Part shown: positions 1 to 13,062 of the stretch, in pieces
How positions within the stretch are numbered: the stretch's first letter is position 1
Layout: each line of letters starts with the position of its first letter
Assembly: GCA_004794655.1 (NCBI GenBank)
Contig: SMMW01000046.1
Span: 7,613,501 to 7,677,500, forward strand
Origin: Marisa cornuarietis
Taxonomy: Eukaryota > Mollusca > Gastropoda > Architaenioglossa > Ampullariidae
Length of the DNA: 64,000 bases
Direction: 5' to 3'
Translations under genes and position numbers: made by a program
The notes under the pieces: model-generated
The model's database searches: none
What the model was told of the DNA's origin: nothing
What the model saw: the letters and a program-made list of their open reading frames with translations, nothing else

Positions 1-479
1 CCTGTCTCCTAAATGCAGAGGTTGTGTCGTTTTTCGTAAAATATGCTATCAACCTTCAAGAATAAATGAAAGTTGGCTCTTATTCCAGGACTCATCATTA
101 GCCCGGAGCTGAAAGTATCCTGTCGAAAATGCACCCGACAAGCCTTTGACATCAGCCAGGAGAATCGAGGTTGATTGTGCCTATTTGCCATAAAGCTGTT
201 CGCAGGGGAAACACAAATCAATTAGTGTTAAGAGACCGTGTACCTTTTTCATGTCCGACTGCCGGGCTCTGATCTTGTGCGTTTGCTGAGAAAGAGAGAG
301 AGAGAGAAAAGAGCGATACAGACAAAGAGGGAAAAGAGAGGGAGATATACATTAACACTGGGATCGTATTCTCGAAGCGTTTTACCAAACCAGTTACTCT
401 ACCCACGCTGGGTAAATTGGCTACATGTAGGCGAAACTCCACTTTCATGGCCTACCCAGAGGTCTTTCTCAGTAAGTAA

Positions 480-662
480 TTTATCGGACGGACGGTCCGT
501 CGGTTGGTTTGGCGAGAAAGTGTTTCCTCCTACAGGTAAAATGCCGACCAAGCCGGTCCTGCGAACAGGTGTCACATACAGAGAGTGGCCCGAGACGAAA
601 TATGAACCCAGAGCCTCTAACTGCAGTAGTGACAAGTTAATGTTTTAACCACTACACCGGAC
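480..662 (-). mobile_element. tRNA-derived SINE, family 1, copy A
   Basis: Read on the - strand, the element opens with GTGTAGTGGTTAAAAC (A-box-like, around 642-660) and carries GGGTTCATA (B-box-like, around 601-612), the spacing of a tRNA-type Pol III promoter. Its body ends with a CCAACCGACCGAC-like stretch. The head and tail match the copy at 19677-19890. It probably explains the open frames seen across this stretch. Confidence 0.6.
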
Positions 663-1765
663 CCCCCTATTAACTCTTGTCACCAGCGTCAACGTATTCA
701 GTTCTGGAATATTCTGTTAATTGTGGGTGTGTTACTCTTTTGCTTGTGGTTATTTTATTCTTTTTGTTTATGTTTGCATTTTCTTTACAATAATCATATT
801 ATTATCTGATACGCTATTGTGTTGTAATCATTGCCAGCAGATCCCTCTCTCTTAACTTTATCAATTTGTTATTGTTATCAGGGTAACGTAAATAACCGAT
901 TGTCTCCGTGCCAGGTTGGCTGTCTTCCGTCTTTGGTGGCTGAAGCTTTTTTTACTGGGGAGTTGCCTTTCTGGGTTTATATGTCTCTCCTATCCAGGAT
1001 TTAAAGGAAAAGTATAAATGAAATACGAAGTTGGATTTAAATCGTAAAGAAGTTTTGAATTGTTTTCGGTTGCAAAATAATCTCAGTTGCTCTTCTCGAA
1101 CTGCCAGACTCTCTCATGGATCCACGCTTGTGGTGAGGTGAGGACCAGTCATCCAGTCACGACACGCCGACTTCTCCTCGAGGTGCCCGTCCGGTGGTCT
1201 GTCCTCACGTCAGAGAGCGACGACTGCTCTCCCGGCGAAACTCTGTCCCGCTCCATGGAAATACACGAGGTCTCCTGGACGACTGCAATGCCATGTACAG
1301 CCACCAAACGAACACATTGAAGCCTCTCTCGTCTCTGGTGTTTTGTAATGTGGGCGAATCCAGCAGCCCTTCTCCTGTCTATAAGAACGATGACTTCTAT
1401 CGGCCTTGGTGTCAAACGTCTACCTCTTACAGGTAGTGCAAGTCCTGGTCGCAAAGTCCTTTGATCTCTACACCAGGCAGTCCTGACAGTTTCTTGTCAC
1501 CGACTCGCCCCTTGCGTCAAGGGTCTCTAACCCAAGAGTCGTTTCTCCCAAGTCTTGCCCTCTTGGCTCAAGACTCGGTCTCGAAGTGAAGGGGAAGTTG
1601 GCGTTGGAGAAAGCTGAAGTCGTTTGTACTACTAACCGGATGTTCCGTCCACTCTGAACTCGTGAAGTGAAGTGTCTTGCAATGTTTTACCTGGGGTCAA
1701 AGATGATATCCATTTGTCACCTGTAACAAGTTAAGTTTGGTGCTTCAGAGTTTTACTGTGTAGCC
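663..1765. other. intergenic, nothing recognised
   Basis: Mixed sequence. Open frames near 1087-1454 overlap on both strands and resemble no known protein. Confidence 0.5.
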
Positions 1766-2446
1766 ACCGGTGGTAACCGGTCGTTTCGACTAGGGTCGTT
1801 TCGACTAAGGTCGATTCTACTAGGGTCAGTTAGACTAACGGTCGTTTCGACTAGGGTCAGTTCGACTAAGGTCGGCTCGACTAAGTCGTTTTGTCTAACG
1901 GTCGAGTCGTTTATAGGACGCATGAAATGATATAGGACGCGGGCCGCTTGATGACAACTCTCTCTTCAACTTTCGTTATAAGGTGCATCGGAGAGGGGGG
2001 TTGTCTTATGTTGTACCCGCCCTACGTGTGGTTGCACCCCTGTACGGCGCTGCGCGTGTTTCCATTAATTTGTTCATTCTGTAGGGACGTTTATTTGTAT
2101 GTGTTATCTTGACATTATTTTCGGCAGTGTTCGCCCTTTCTTCTTCTCTCTTACAATTTTCTTCCATCTTTAATAAACGCGTGTTTACTCTTCCCACGTG
2201 TGCGCGTCAATTTTTAAACTTAGGGACGGTTGGATGCGTCGCCGGCATCGGGCGTTTGAGTGCTTGTTGAGTCTTTGTGACAATTAGCACTATTTACATG
2301 ATAGATTTAAAACGTTTATTAACATTCAAATCACTTCAATTTTTTCCATTTCATGCGTCCTATAGATGACTCGGCCGTTAGACGAAACGACTTAGTCGAA
2401 CCGACCTTAGTCAAAACGACCTTAGTTGAAACGACCCTACACCGGT
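1766..2446. mobile_element. foldback / MITE-like DNA element with 15-base subrepeats in its TIRs
   Basis: The left arm (1766-1930) and right arm (2347-2446) are inverted repeats of each other. Both ends begin ACCGGTG when read inward, and both arms end at a matching block, TATAGGACGCATGAAATG (1912-1929 and its inverse near 2347-2364). Between these points each arm is made of degenerate 15-base units of the form GGTCGTTTCGACTAA: about eight on the left and four on the right. The interior of about 400 bases has no transposase. No clear target duplication is visible, so superfamily is unassigned. Confidence 0.7.
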
Positions 2447-2685
2447 ACACTGCAGCAAATTCTTTCTTGTTTTCGACGCACGTCCCGTAAGCAATCCCCG
2501 TTCAACTAGTGTTTCATTTTTTACCCTTACCAAACCAAAAACAACAAAAACAAAACAAAAAACCTCCCCATAAAACTCGGATAACAACAGTAAGACCCAT
2601 TGACCCTCTGCCTCTACCCTCAAACACGCACCCAGGTACACACAAATACCCCCAACCCAAGCCACATACACACACCACGGGCACA

Positions 2686-2688
<3 letters not shown>

Positions 2689-2749
<61 letters not shown>
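2689..2749. repeat. (CA)n microsatellite
   Basis: A pure CA run of about 60 bases, flanked upstream by other AC-rich sequence. Confidence 0.95.
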
Positions 2750-2750
<1 letters not shown>

Positions 2751-5191
2751 TCTATATTTCTTTCTTTCTTCGTTCATCATCAAATCTTAAAACCATTCTC
2801 TAACAACTTCGAAGAGATCACCGCCTTTTATGTTCTTAAAACCGCGTTGTTTTGCGATAAACTTCTTCACTGCTTTTGCAACCGCCAGAGGGCACTCTTA
2901 GCGTTGTTGGGTGCAGATTTGTAGACAGTGCTACGTCACAGCTTTCAAATATATGCTTACCATTTCCTCGGGCCAAAAGGAAACTTGTAAATGTTGCTGG
3001 GGCTTTTATGCTGGTGATAACATTTACCGCCGTAACACCGGGCTAATCAGGAGGGTAGAGCACTCTCTGTCTTCGTCCTCGCCCGCATTTTAGGCAAATT
3101 CTTGGCGATAACCATCTTAACCAGTGCGTAGATGAAAGAGAGAGAAAAAATTAGCACGAAATATTAAGGAAGCCAAGGCGAGCTGGTTATTGAGAAGCGC
3201 TGAAGTGTGACCAATGAGGATCTCGCTTTCTCTAGAGGGTGTTTGGCCGTCGGACAAGATCAGTCATCGGCCGTCTGTGCTGATCTCAACTTTGCATACG
3301 TAGCTCAAAATACTTAGCTCCAACAGATGGTGTCGACGCTTCAGTGACTGTTAAAGTGATTCGCTTGATCGTCTTAAAGTGTTTCTAGATGAAAGTCCTG
3401 ATTCAATTTTTTATTGCTTTGATACATTGTGCACTGTAGGAGACGTGTTTGGCAAATTTTCTCTTGTGCTTTCCAAAATGCAAACATTTGTGTGCAGTGT
3501 TAACAAGAAACAGCCTATAGCGATTTACTTTAATGGGAAAGCCGGATTTTATGCAAAGCACTCGAGACTTCAGCGCATTTATAAACCGAACTTTTGTGCA
3601 CGCTGACTTCAAAATTTAAAAAAAATATACAGACCTGTTATACGAATGTTGAGAAGAGGCCTGGTCCTTCACACCCCTCTTCCCCACCAACTGGAGTGGA
3701 GAAAATAATGACGGCGGTGAACAAGTTGCTTACCTGACCAGGTAAACCCCTTTCCCTTCCGAAACTCATATTATCACTCATATCATGTTGTGAGACAGCA
3801 GGACTCACTGTCTTCGCCAATAGCTAACAAAACAAAGTTGAGACTCAAGGAATACGGCGTTTATGAAGAAGTAAATGTGAGATATTCGAACTTGCATAAA
3901 AACTTCACAAACGAAATCACGCATCACAGGATAGAAAGATGGAAATAGAAAACGAAGGCGCTAAAGTGTTTGACTTTTATTGGGTTTATTCATCTGTCAA
4001 GTGTCTGGTTTATTCTGTTATCTTGGGAAAAGAAGAGTGTCTTTCCGACGGTAAGATACAACCTTTGAGGGTCAAAGTTTCACCTGTTTTTCAGAAAGAG
4101 GGGAAAAAACTCCCACGAGTTCACTTGCGAAGGTTCACTGTCGTAAGACGTAATGCCTCGTTAAGAACGGCCATAACCGAGCAAGCTTGGCAAAGTTGTA
4201 TAAAAAGGTCAAAAGGGTTTGTCCTTGGAATGTTTGGTTAAACAAACCAATATTTTCTTTCCAGTACATCTGCGAAGACCATTGGACTTCATGTGAAGGG
4301 TTGTTCTTAAGGGTGAAATCTTTCGAATTGCTTCAAAGTATTTTTTGCGATCTGCAGCAGTGATGTCGCCCTCTGCTTGAGTTTTCTGGAGGTGGTGGTC
4401 TGGTGGAGTTTATAAACACAGCACGTGTTCATCACAAACTGCTGATGAAGTTGGCTGCTGGCACTAACTTACCCAGTGGAGGTGAGCAAGAGTGAGGACG
4501 TGGCCAAGTCCAAACAAAGAAGATGTCTCTAGTGTCTGATGCTTGGGGTAGAATCATTTGGCAGCTGATGAACACGGTCTGCTTGGTCTTGAGGTGGTTC
4601 ATCACACTAGGACGATTTCAAGACCTTTGCAGCTCAACAGATCGCGGCTCTATCACCATTCTGTGCTCCAGTGATGTCATTAGAAAATAAAAAGCAAAAC
4701 AAAACGTGAAGCAAAACAAGAAGTGGAATGTCGGCGTGACTTTTGCTATGGTCCCGCTACAGGCATTCTCAGGCTTTGTTGCTAAAGATCGCCCCGAAAT
4801 TATGTAAAACGCGAATCGCCTCAAACTGGGGTGTCGGAGAAACTAGCTGCGAGGGGCTTGAAGGATGAACCACAGCTCATGGCCCAAGAGACTACAGGAG
4901 AAGTGCCCTCGGGACTCCTGTCCCTGTGAAGACACCGTTATTTCAGACGGAGGCTTTTAGCATCCATTTCCTCTGAGGTTGCACGCGCTGCTGCACGTCC
5001 AGTCGTGACCTCGTCGCAAGTCACAGTGAGCGGCCCTTCATCACTGGCAAGCAAGAGCTAGCTAGGGACCGCCAGGGAGGAGCCTGCTGTTTGATCACGA
5101 CTCCGAGAATGAACGCATAGCAAGCGCCTTCTCGTGATTCGTGATGCAGCGGCTCGCGCGTTATCACACGTACACAGATGTGATTATAGCT

Positions 5192-5193
<2 letters not shown>
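2750..5193. other. intergenic, nothing coding recognised
   Basis: It holds two CTCF-like motifs (2881 on +, near 4362 on -). The 100-codon frame at 3939-4241 has no family resemblance. Confidence 0.5.

Positions 5194-5252
<59 letters not shown>
5194..5252. repeat. (CA)n microsatellite
   Basis: A pure CA run of about 58 bases. Confidence 0.95.
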
Positions 5253-5256
<4 letters not shown>

Positions 5257-5361
5257 CAAGATCACATGCATACTAACATATTCCCAAACACACAAAAACA
5301 AATGCATAAATATAAATCACAGAACAATCACACACATATAAGCGCATAAAAGGTGATTTCG

Positions 5362-5363
5362 GA

Positions 5364-5403
<40 letters not shown>

Positions 5404-5427
5404 AACAAACAAACAAACAAACAAATA
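5362..5427. repeat. (GAAA)n-(CAAA)n compound microsatellite
   Basis: About ten GAAA units switch at 5405 to about six CAAA units. Confidence 0.9.
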
Positions 5428-5999
5428 AAGAAACAAAGCTGGTTGTAAATTTATCCCTCAGTCGAAATAAAAAAAAGATACTGATGAAGATTGTTTATAT
5501 CTGTTGTCTATTCGTTAACGTTCGAGATGTTTGGCAGAGAGCTCACGTGGTTCTTTGTCTCTCGCATTGCATTTTTCAAACAGACATCACTGGCAATAAG
5601 AACATTTTCAACTGCGATGTTTATAAACAGATCATTTTTCAAACAGACCATTCACTGATGGGGCAATTTTATCAAACAAAACACGTCAGGGTCGATGTAG
5701 TTTACTGTTTTAAAGGGTTAGTAAGATGCAGTTTTTATAATGGTAATGGGAAAAAAACTAAACCTTTACATTTTACACTCAAGACATCTACGCACTCACT
5801 TAAAAACACTCAGTTTTTTTAAATAAATATTTGGAGAAAGCTTAGTGCAAGATAATAGTTCACCCGACTCTGCACAGAGGTCAAGGATACAGAGGTTAGA
5901 ATTTACGTCAAGGCATCAACCAATGGGAGAGCTGTGACTAGGCGTATCTGTGTACAAATGTGACGTCATGATTTTCTCCTCCGTCTGTGCATGATGTTT

Positions 6000-6806
6000 A
6001 TAATAATAATTTCTTTATTCAGTTTTTGGAAGGCCATCTGGCCCATATCAACATCAAGTACTGCTGGTACATACATATTATCATTGGGTGGCTGTTCATA
6101 CGCATAGTTTCTTTTATATTTAGAGCATACAGCATGTAATCAAATCATAATCAGACAAGATTCTGACATTATTGAGTGCGTAACCTCATGTGGTGCATGT
6201 GATCATGGAGATCTCCTTTTCAAATAATGTTTTGGTTATAGTACAACTTTAATAACTATACTACTCTTAGGGTTCTTACACATGTGTAATAATAATGATT
6301 TTATTGAGTTTTCGGGATGCCCTATGGTCCATAACAACAACACATACTGTATGGTACTTGCCTGTTAACAATGGGTGGCTGTACATAATCAACATTTCAA
6401 ATGTGTTTGAGGTTACATCTAAATGGTAAACAGTATGATTGACATTCAATGTTGAGTAATTATATGTACACTGTCATGATGTTCTCATTTTTAGACATTC
6501 TGTTATGTAGAGGGCAACATTATTAGCTACTTTTCCCTTAAGGTCCTTACACAAAAGGTGAACCTTGAAGGGGGAGGGGAATTTACGGCAAAAGAGTGTG
6601 ATATATCTATTACGTAGAATTGTATATTTTGGACATATTAACAAAAAATGGTACCGGGCTTCTTCACTTTGACTATCACACTGCTCACATTCAGGTTTGT
6701 TGCTGGTTTGGTAACAACGAGTGATTCCATTTAGGGGTAAGCAATTGCTTCTTAACAAACACAGGACACGTCTGTGTTCACGTCGTAATACCTGGTTTAT
6801 ATATGT
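6000..6806 (-). mobile_element. 5'-truncated LINE insertion with target duplication
   Basis: The - strand frame ending at 6474 encodes a LINE C-terminus, with a RSNCLPLNG segment and a zinc-knuckle-like C-x2-C-x9-H-x4-C (CEQC ... HFLLIC) then PKY. The 3' side carries two related UTR blocks (6001-6286 and 6287-6473), each ending in a (TTA)n tail on the - strand and sharing GGGTGGCTGT. The segment is flanked by perfect 14-base direct repeats, TGTGCATGATGTTT at 5986-5999 and 6807-6820, as expected for a target-primed insertion truncated at its 5' end. Confidence 0.75.
6474..6806 (-). pseudogene. LINE ORF2 C-terminal fragment
   Basis: This is the coding remnant of the truncated LINE at 6000-6806. 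It runs without a stop from the 5' truncation point to the natural stop at 6474 and has no reverse transcriptase core. The zinc-binding cysteine/histidine pattern is the region downstream of the polymerase in Jockey/CR1/I-type elements. It cannot be active alone. Confidence 0.65.
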
Positions 6807-6820
6807 TGTGCATGATGTTT

Positions 6821-9685
6821 GTAGAGCTGTATGTCGAGAGTGTAACGGGTGTAATTATCCGAATTTGGGGATAAGATAAATTGCACTGTACTTTATACTA
6901 TCATAAAAAAGAAATGTACACCCACTAGTCCTTTAAGCTGTGCTCACACTATGTCGGATAACCTCACACGGTACATGCAGTTTGCTTTCTAGCAGCAAGA
7001 AAAGGCGGAGCAGTAGCCAACCGTCTACGGCAGCCTATGGAGCGGTTTGACTGTGACGGCTCCTTCTACCTCACCCAGACGTCTGCAGGTAAGTGGGTTT
7101 AGCTTCACTGAGCAGTGCCGGAAGTTTGTTCAGCAAGAACTCAGGGTGATGTATGTCAGGGGTGAATCCCACGGGAACGGGGTGTTTGATTTGTTGGGTA
7201 AAAATGAATAATTTACGCGACATCATAAGAGGAGAGACAGGGGTGGGGAGGGTTGCTCAAACGGAGACATCGGGTAGGATTGGACTGAACTGAAGGGGAA
7301 TGGAACTGAGCAGACTGAACCGAGGAGTTGGGCGTGTTGTTTGCTGTTAATGGACTGCCTTTAATGAACCATGTGACAGCCACGTATTTTAAATTTAATC
7401 GGATAGTGGGAATGGCTGAATCTCGTCTACTTCGTAAGCTCCGCCCTGCTTCGGGAAGGCAAGACTCATAGTAGCGTGTCCTCAAGTGATGCATTCGGGC
7501 CCCTCTTTGCTTGCCTCTTTGTTTGATTGTTTGTTTAATTGTTTGTTTGTTTCTTTCTTTCTTCCTTTCTTGCTTGCTTGCTTGCTTTGTAAACGCTGGA
7601 CTGGCGTAGGACCTTGATGATCAAAGGGGGAAGAGAAAGACCTCTGTTTTATATACTTCGGACGCAAATTGACACCCTTCTACTGATTTCTGTAGCCTTG
7701 TGGCATTTAATGCTGGATTTCATACTTGTTTTGATGCGTAGGAATATATCATACCTTCATGTACAAAACTGTTTTAAGTAAGATAGCGTCTAAACTTTCT
7801 CTCATCCTCTAGGGATTTTGATAGTTCTTTGCACCATAATTCTTTCTTGCAATTATTGAAAGCATTGCATTGCCGTTTTTCACTATTTCTTTAAGTACAT
7901 TACTTCATTATTAAAGGTTTAAAATTTCCCTTATTATTCTAATTTAACCACACTTAGGAAATTTGCTGAAGTCGTGGTCTGGGTTTGTGAACAGCTTCGT
8001 GGTGCGTGTTATCCTCGTACAAAAAGTCAAAACCGACCCAAACATATTTACCGATAAAAACCTGGCATCATCTGTTCACTATTGTTCTGGCCAAACGTTG
8101 ATTTATAGCAAATGTGCTGGAGGTAAACAGGCTTTGGTCAAAATGACTTTTCGCCAACACTTTCTGAACAAAAGCAAACTTCAGTTATGCTGACAAGTGG
8201 ATGGCATATAAAAACGTTTTTAGCTGTTTCTGAAATAAGACCATCAGGTTTTTTTCACAATTGTATAGACATTTGCAAATAGGTCAGGTGGGTCGTCGAC
8301 CTAAAATCAATAAGAAATAATGTTGACGAAATTTGTTTCCGTAGCCATTATCATCAAAACAACAAACAGTGTATGAAAAAAAAAACGATTTGCGCGCATG
8401 CATGCATCCGGAATGGGCTGTTTGTAAAATTGCTTCTGTGTACTGTGTAGTAAAACATTTGCCACAATATGACAATCTGTTGCATCGCTTCGTACAAAAG
8501 GAGTTTTATAGAATTTATTTCCTACCACAGATGTGCGTTTACACACGCACGCACGCACTCACGCACACACGCACGCACTCACGCACACACACACAACCAC
8601 GAGAAAACCGCACACACGGAGACGAAAACTCCAGTAAGGGAGGTAACTGTTAATTACAGTTTCCATTTGGCGAGAGACGAGCTCCGTTTAACCGTAACGG
8701 TTGGTATTTTGCATAGACCTGCTTGCCTGCATGGCCGGGTATCAGTCACAACTGGGCTGGCGCGTGACAATGAGCCCACATCAATCGCCTGTAGGTGGCG
8801 CCACGCATGCCCTTTCTGCAGGAATCTATTTGTCTCCCCCTCGGTCTCTGACACAAGAGCGGCGACCGCTCGCGGCAAAACTGTTTGGCTAACGCTTATT
8901 AGCCTCATTTTAAGCTTTGTGTCACGTAACAGCGCAGTTTTTAGTTTGAGCTCATTTCGTACTTTTTGTGGAGAAGTGAGGGGCGGCGAGAAAGAGTGAG
9001 GGAATTTGTAACTGTTGATTGAATGTCTAACGTATGTTGCGTCACATTTTTCAGACAGGTTTTTCATAAAATTAGAGGACATTTATAATTCTCTTTTTTT
9101 CCTCTCTCCTTCTATTTTTTTTTCTTTCTCTCTCTCTCTCTCTCTTTCCTCTCTCCCTCTTTTGTTGTCGTTAGACAGTCAGCGCGCTAAGTTTTTGGTT
9201 TGTTGTCTTTACATTGATTTTCACCATGAACAAAATACAAATAGTTGGTATAGGGCTGGCGCAGAGATCAATTTCAACTTGTTGGTATTGGTAATGCATT
9301 ATTGTTATATGAGAACTGATGCTAACTATATCAAAACGTTTATTTTTACTGACAATTTATTTGAATTTATTTTGGGTGAATGCAGTTTTCTCAAATCTTT
9401 CATCTTTCTTTTTTCTTAACTTGTCTTTCATTTTAGAAGTATGTGGTTAGATGTCTCCCACTGCCTCAGATGCTCATGCTTAAGCGTTTTTGTACATTCA
9501 TTCGTGCTTGTATTGGTATGGACTATGGACAATACCCTAGCATCATTTAAGGCGAGCCCTAGTGCAAAATTATTTTCACTTGGAGGTCATCTATCACTGT
9601 AAGAGACTCATACCAAAATCAAAACTTTTCCTCAATTCTCTACATGAAAACTTTCTTACTGGGTGTTAGAATGTAGGTCAAGCCT
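6821..9685. other. intergenic, nothing coding recognised
   Basis: It contains short T/G/C-rich tetranucleotide runs at 7500-7590, the CACG tract and a CTCF-like motif at 8787. The frames at 8469-9082 are opposite-strand shadows with no family match. Confidence 0.5.
8540..8594. repeat. CACG/CA-rich microsatellite
   Basis: A mixed tract with an internal duplication of CGCACGCACTCACGCACACA. Confidence 0.85.
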
Positions 9686-9770
9686 AATAATAATAATAAT
9701 AACGCGTGACTTATATAGCACAAACTCATGCTTTTAGGGTTTGAGACAAGAACGAGACATGAACGATAAA
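9686..9770 (+). repeat. (TAA)n-TATAGCGC-type interspersed repeat, copy 1
   Basis: A (TAA)n run leads into GACTTATATAGCACAAACTC, the diverged core of a short repeat seen six times in the window. Confidence 0.45.
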
Positions 9771-12408
9771 GAATACTCCTGGTGACTAATAAAACAAAAA
9801 TATAGAAAACGGAAAGAGGAATCTGGTAACAGAAACAGAGTTTCGTGTTTTAAAAAATGTATTAAAAATGAAAACATTTTTATAAATTAACTATTGATAG
9901 TGTCATGTTCTGACTATTTTCCAGTATCTTCAAGCTTAAATGTCATGTTTTGACTCGGACTAGACTTTTAAGTGCATAACGAAAAGCACGTTATTTTGGT
10001 GCACTATTCAGGCACTTATTCTTGCCTGCCAATAATTCAAACACCTTTTCTAAACCATAATGATAACCGTACTACATCATAAAGTACACGATATACAGTG
10101 TATAGATAATGTTGCCAATTTATATTAAATAGTTGTTTCTCTATAGATGTACATTTTCATCAGTATTTAAAATCGTTTGGTTTGTGCGCCATATTTACTG
10201 CGAAATAAACCCCACTAGACTCTACTCACATTTCATTCAGATACGTGTTAGTAGAATTTAGTTACTAGGTCTTTACTATGCTGTCGAGGGCGATGTTTGT
10301 ATATAAAGGGGATGTAGGGGTCGGGGGGTCTCGAGATATTTCTTTCTCAACTTTACAATGTCACAAGACCTGTTTGAACACTTCTTCCTTCTACAAGAAA
10401 TTTTAAAAAATAATACTCCTTCATGATTGTAAATTAATATCGTCACATATTTATGTTTCAATGCAATGTTATTTGCTATGCTAACTTACTTGCCGCCACT
10501 ACACTGACAATCGTAGGGTTATGGATTTATATCTGTTCACACAGAAGCTGTATTTCATATCACGTATGCTAAGTCGAGAAAACTGGATTCTGTCACCCGG
10601 TTTTTAGGCATCAACATTAATACTATCCCGTTACTTACTATCAATCAACTCTATTGACAACTTATGCTAATCCCTTCTCTGCGGTGACTCTGGCAGGAAA
10701 TAAAGTTTCTTTCACAGCCCCACAAAATACAAGTCTTGGGTCACTCTGTCTAATAAGGGTCGACTTTGCGCTCCTCCATAAATAAACGAGGTGCGGCTGT
10801 AACTAATATGGTGGCCAACAGGAACAAGGGCGCATCATCTTACAAGCAACGGTATGCTATATTACAGAATCAAAAATCATGGCTATTGTTCGTCTGTTAA
10901 AAAGCCCTCTGACTGCAAACATAAAAATGCCTTTACTAGGGAACGGCGGAATACACACGACCTGGTTCAAGGGAAAAATAAAATCACTTTATTTAAATTT
11001 CTCGATTGCTGTTAACAAAGGCTGCCACAAAGATTCCTGCGGTTTTACTTCCGTTCTTGCTTCTCCGAAACTGAGAGAAAAAATAATCTGAGAAATATCT
11101 TTATTCACAGGTTAGACAACACTTTCTTCGCTCCTACAGTGTTCCACAAAAGGTGAAAACTCTTTATGGACAAGTTTTGTCTGTGTGTTTGTTTGTTTCG
11201 TTCCGCTTAGTTTATTTGTATATTTCTTTGTTTGTTTCTGCCTGTTTGTTTGTTTCGTAGCTCGTTTGTTTTTTGTTGGTTTTTTTTCAACTTGCTTGCT
11301 TATTTCTGTGCATGGTTCTTTGTTGCTTTGTGTTTTTACATTGTCTGGCTGCTTTACACACCATTGTGATCAGTTTTCACTCTCAGCTCAATGGGGGACA
11401 CACTGATCGTGACATTTTACAGGGGAACCTTTCGCCATGCAATGAACATGAATTTGCATATACACATCTGCTGAATTCACTACGAAATAAACAAATCAAC
11501 AATTAAACAAAGTATCTCAAACTTCGCAAGAGCTGAGTGGCTATCATGTCTATTTCTCCAAGCGTTAAGTCGCGTGTAGGGCTCCATTCAATCTCTGAAG
11601 TGTTTATGTACGTATGGCATACATGGCTCTCTGGACCTGTACGGTATTTGGGGCATCTGTGAAAATGAGACAGGATGACTCCTGCTGATCAATCCCGGGG
11701 TACATATATGACGTCACACAATCAATAGAAAGAGAAGCTAAGAGACGAGAGAGGACAATAAGCATGCGTCGTTAAAAACCCATTATCTTCCCTTGCCCTT
11801 CCCACACCGCGCGCACACACACACACACACAGAGAGAGAGAAAGTCAAGAGTTTAGAATGCAGTGCTTTTGTGTGGACCACGCCGTAGATAGGTGCTGGT
11901 GGCGTCCCTTGTTTGACGCGCCATAAAGTTACGTTAAATCTCCTGAGCGGAGGGGAGAACAAAAAATATTATGGCTCCTGCCATCCCTTCACCCACTTCT
12001 TCCCCTTCTTACCCCACCCCACCCCCTACCTCGTAGTTTCCACTCCACACCCGCGCTCAGGGAATTCCTTACGCAACCACTTCAAAGCAGGCAGGGGCAG
12101 TAGTCGGCAGCTGAAGAGAGCCTCTCTGTTTGATTAGTCACACGGCCGGCGCACTCCTCTCTACCTCCACTCCAGTCCCCCTTCACTCCACCCCTAAGCA
12201 AGCGCAGACGAGAGTGGGTATGGGGGGAAGGAGGGAAAGGCTGGATTCGGGGAAGGGGACCATACATGAAGATCCCTATCGCGTTCCAGCTGAGAAGCCA
12301 CAACAGTCGGCAACCGTTGCGAGCAGTGAGATGATCCTTTGATGTGCAAGCGCCATCATACTTTCAGCCTATCAGTTTCTTATACCTCGACCGACGAACT
12401 CTGGAGAA

Positions 12409-12410
<2 letters not shown>
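9771..12410. other. intergenic, nothing recognised
   Basis: AT-rich in its first half; a (TTTG)-like run at 11185-11290 and a short CA/GA tract at 11813-11840. No gene seen. Confidence 0.5.

Positions 12411-12486
<76 letters not shown>
12411..12486. repeat. (GT)n microsatellite
   Basis: A pure GT run of about 76 bases, the longest dinucleotide tract in the window. Confidence 0.95.
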
Positions 12487-12487
<1 letters not shown>

Positions 12488-12915
12488 GAGCGGGGGATGA
12501 TAAGAAGCGAGTGGGGGCGGGTTGGGGGAGAATTAACGCCATGGGTGGGCGGAGGGGGAGAGGGACGGAGTAAAACGCCATGTTTAGGACGCGAGTAAGC
12601 GGAGAAAAATGCCGTTTTTGCGGGTTTCAGAATTCGACCTCTGCTCTGGGCTATCATATTTGATTGGTAGATCATTTTTCCCGTCGGCGTTTTGACTCGT
12701 GGAGTGGCTCTAAGGGCTATCTCTGGATGGCAAGGTATGTTAGTCTGGTATTTCGAAGTTCGAAAGCATGCGCAAGTATCTTATTATTAAAAACAATTAT
12801 ATGTTTAAAGAAATTGGCTTGCTCGAGGGTTTACACGGAAAAATGGGGCTTTCACTTTGACAGCCATCATATCAGGACACCAGCGCTTGCTCACTTGACT
12901 ATCTTTTTAACATGA

Positions 12916-13062
12916 AAGTGTCAATCGCGTTCAGTTTGTGTGTTTTGTAAAGATATTTTTACGCTGATTTTCGCATTCGATCTGTATGTGTTTTCTAAAG
13001 ATATTTTTAGAGTGTCAATCTCATTCAATATTCTGTAAAAAAAATATTTTTTCAAGTGTAAT
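12916..13062 (+). repeat. 48-base diverged tandem repeat, three copies
   Basis: TGTGTTTTNTAAAGATATTTTT recurs at 48-base spacing (AAAGATATTTTT at 12949 and 12997, with a weaker third copy near 13041). Each is preceded by a TCAATC/TTCGATC-like segment. Confidence 0.5.

Noticed and set aside
238..648. 136-residue + strand open frame
   Set aside because: Much of it crosses an inverted SINE and a GA-rich tract, and it resembles no protein.
2411..2803. Long His-Thr and Cys-Val repeat frames here and over every CA/GT tract
   Set aside because: They are translations of dinucleotide microsatellites.
6821..6868. Extension of the LINE reading frame upstream of 6806
   Set aside because: The frame stays open, but the 14-base target duplication at 6807-6820 places this stretch outside the element.
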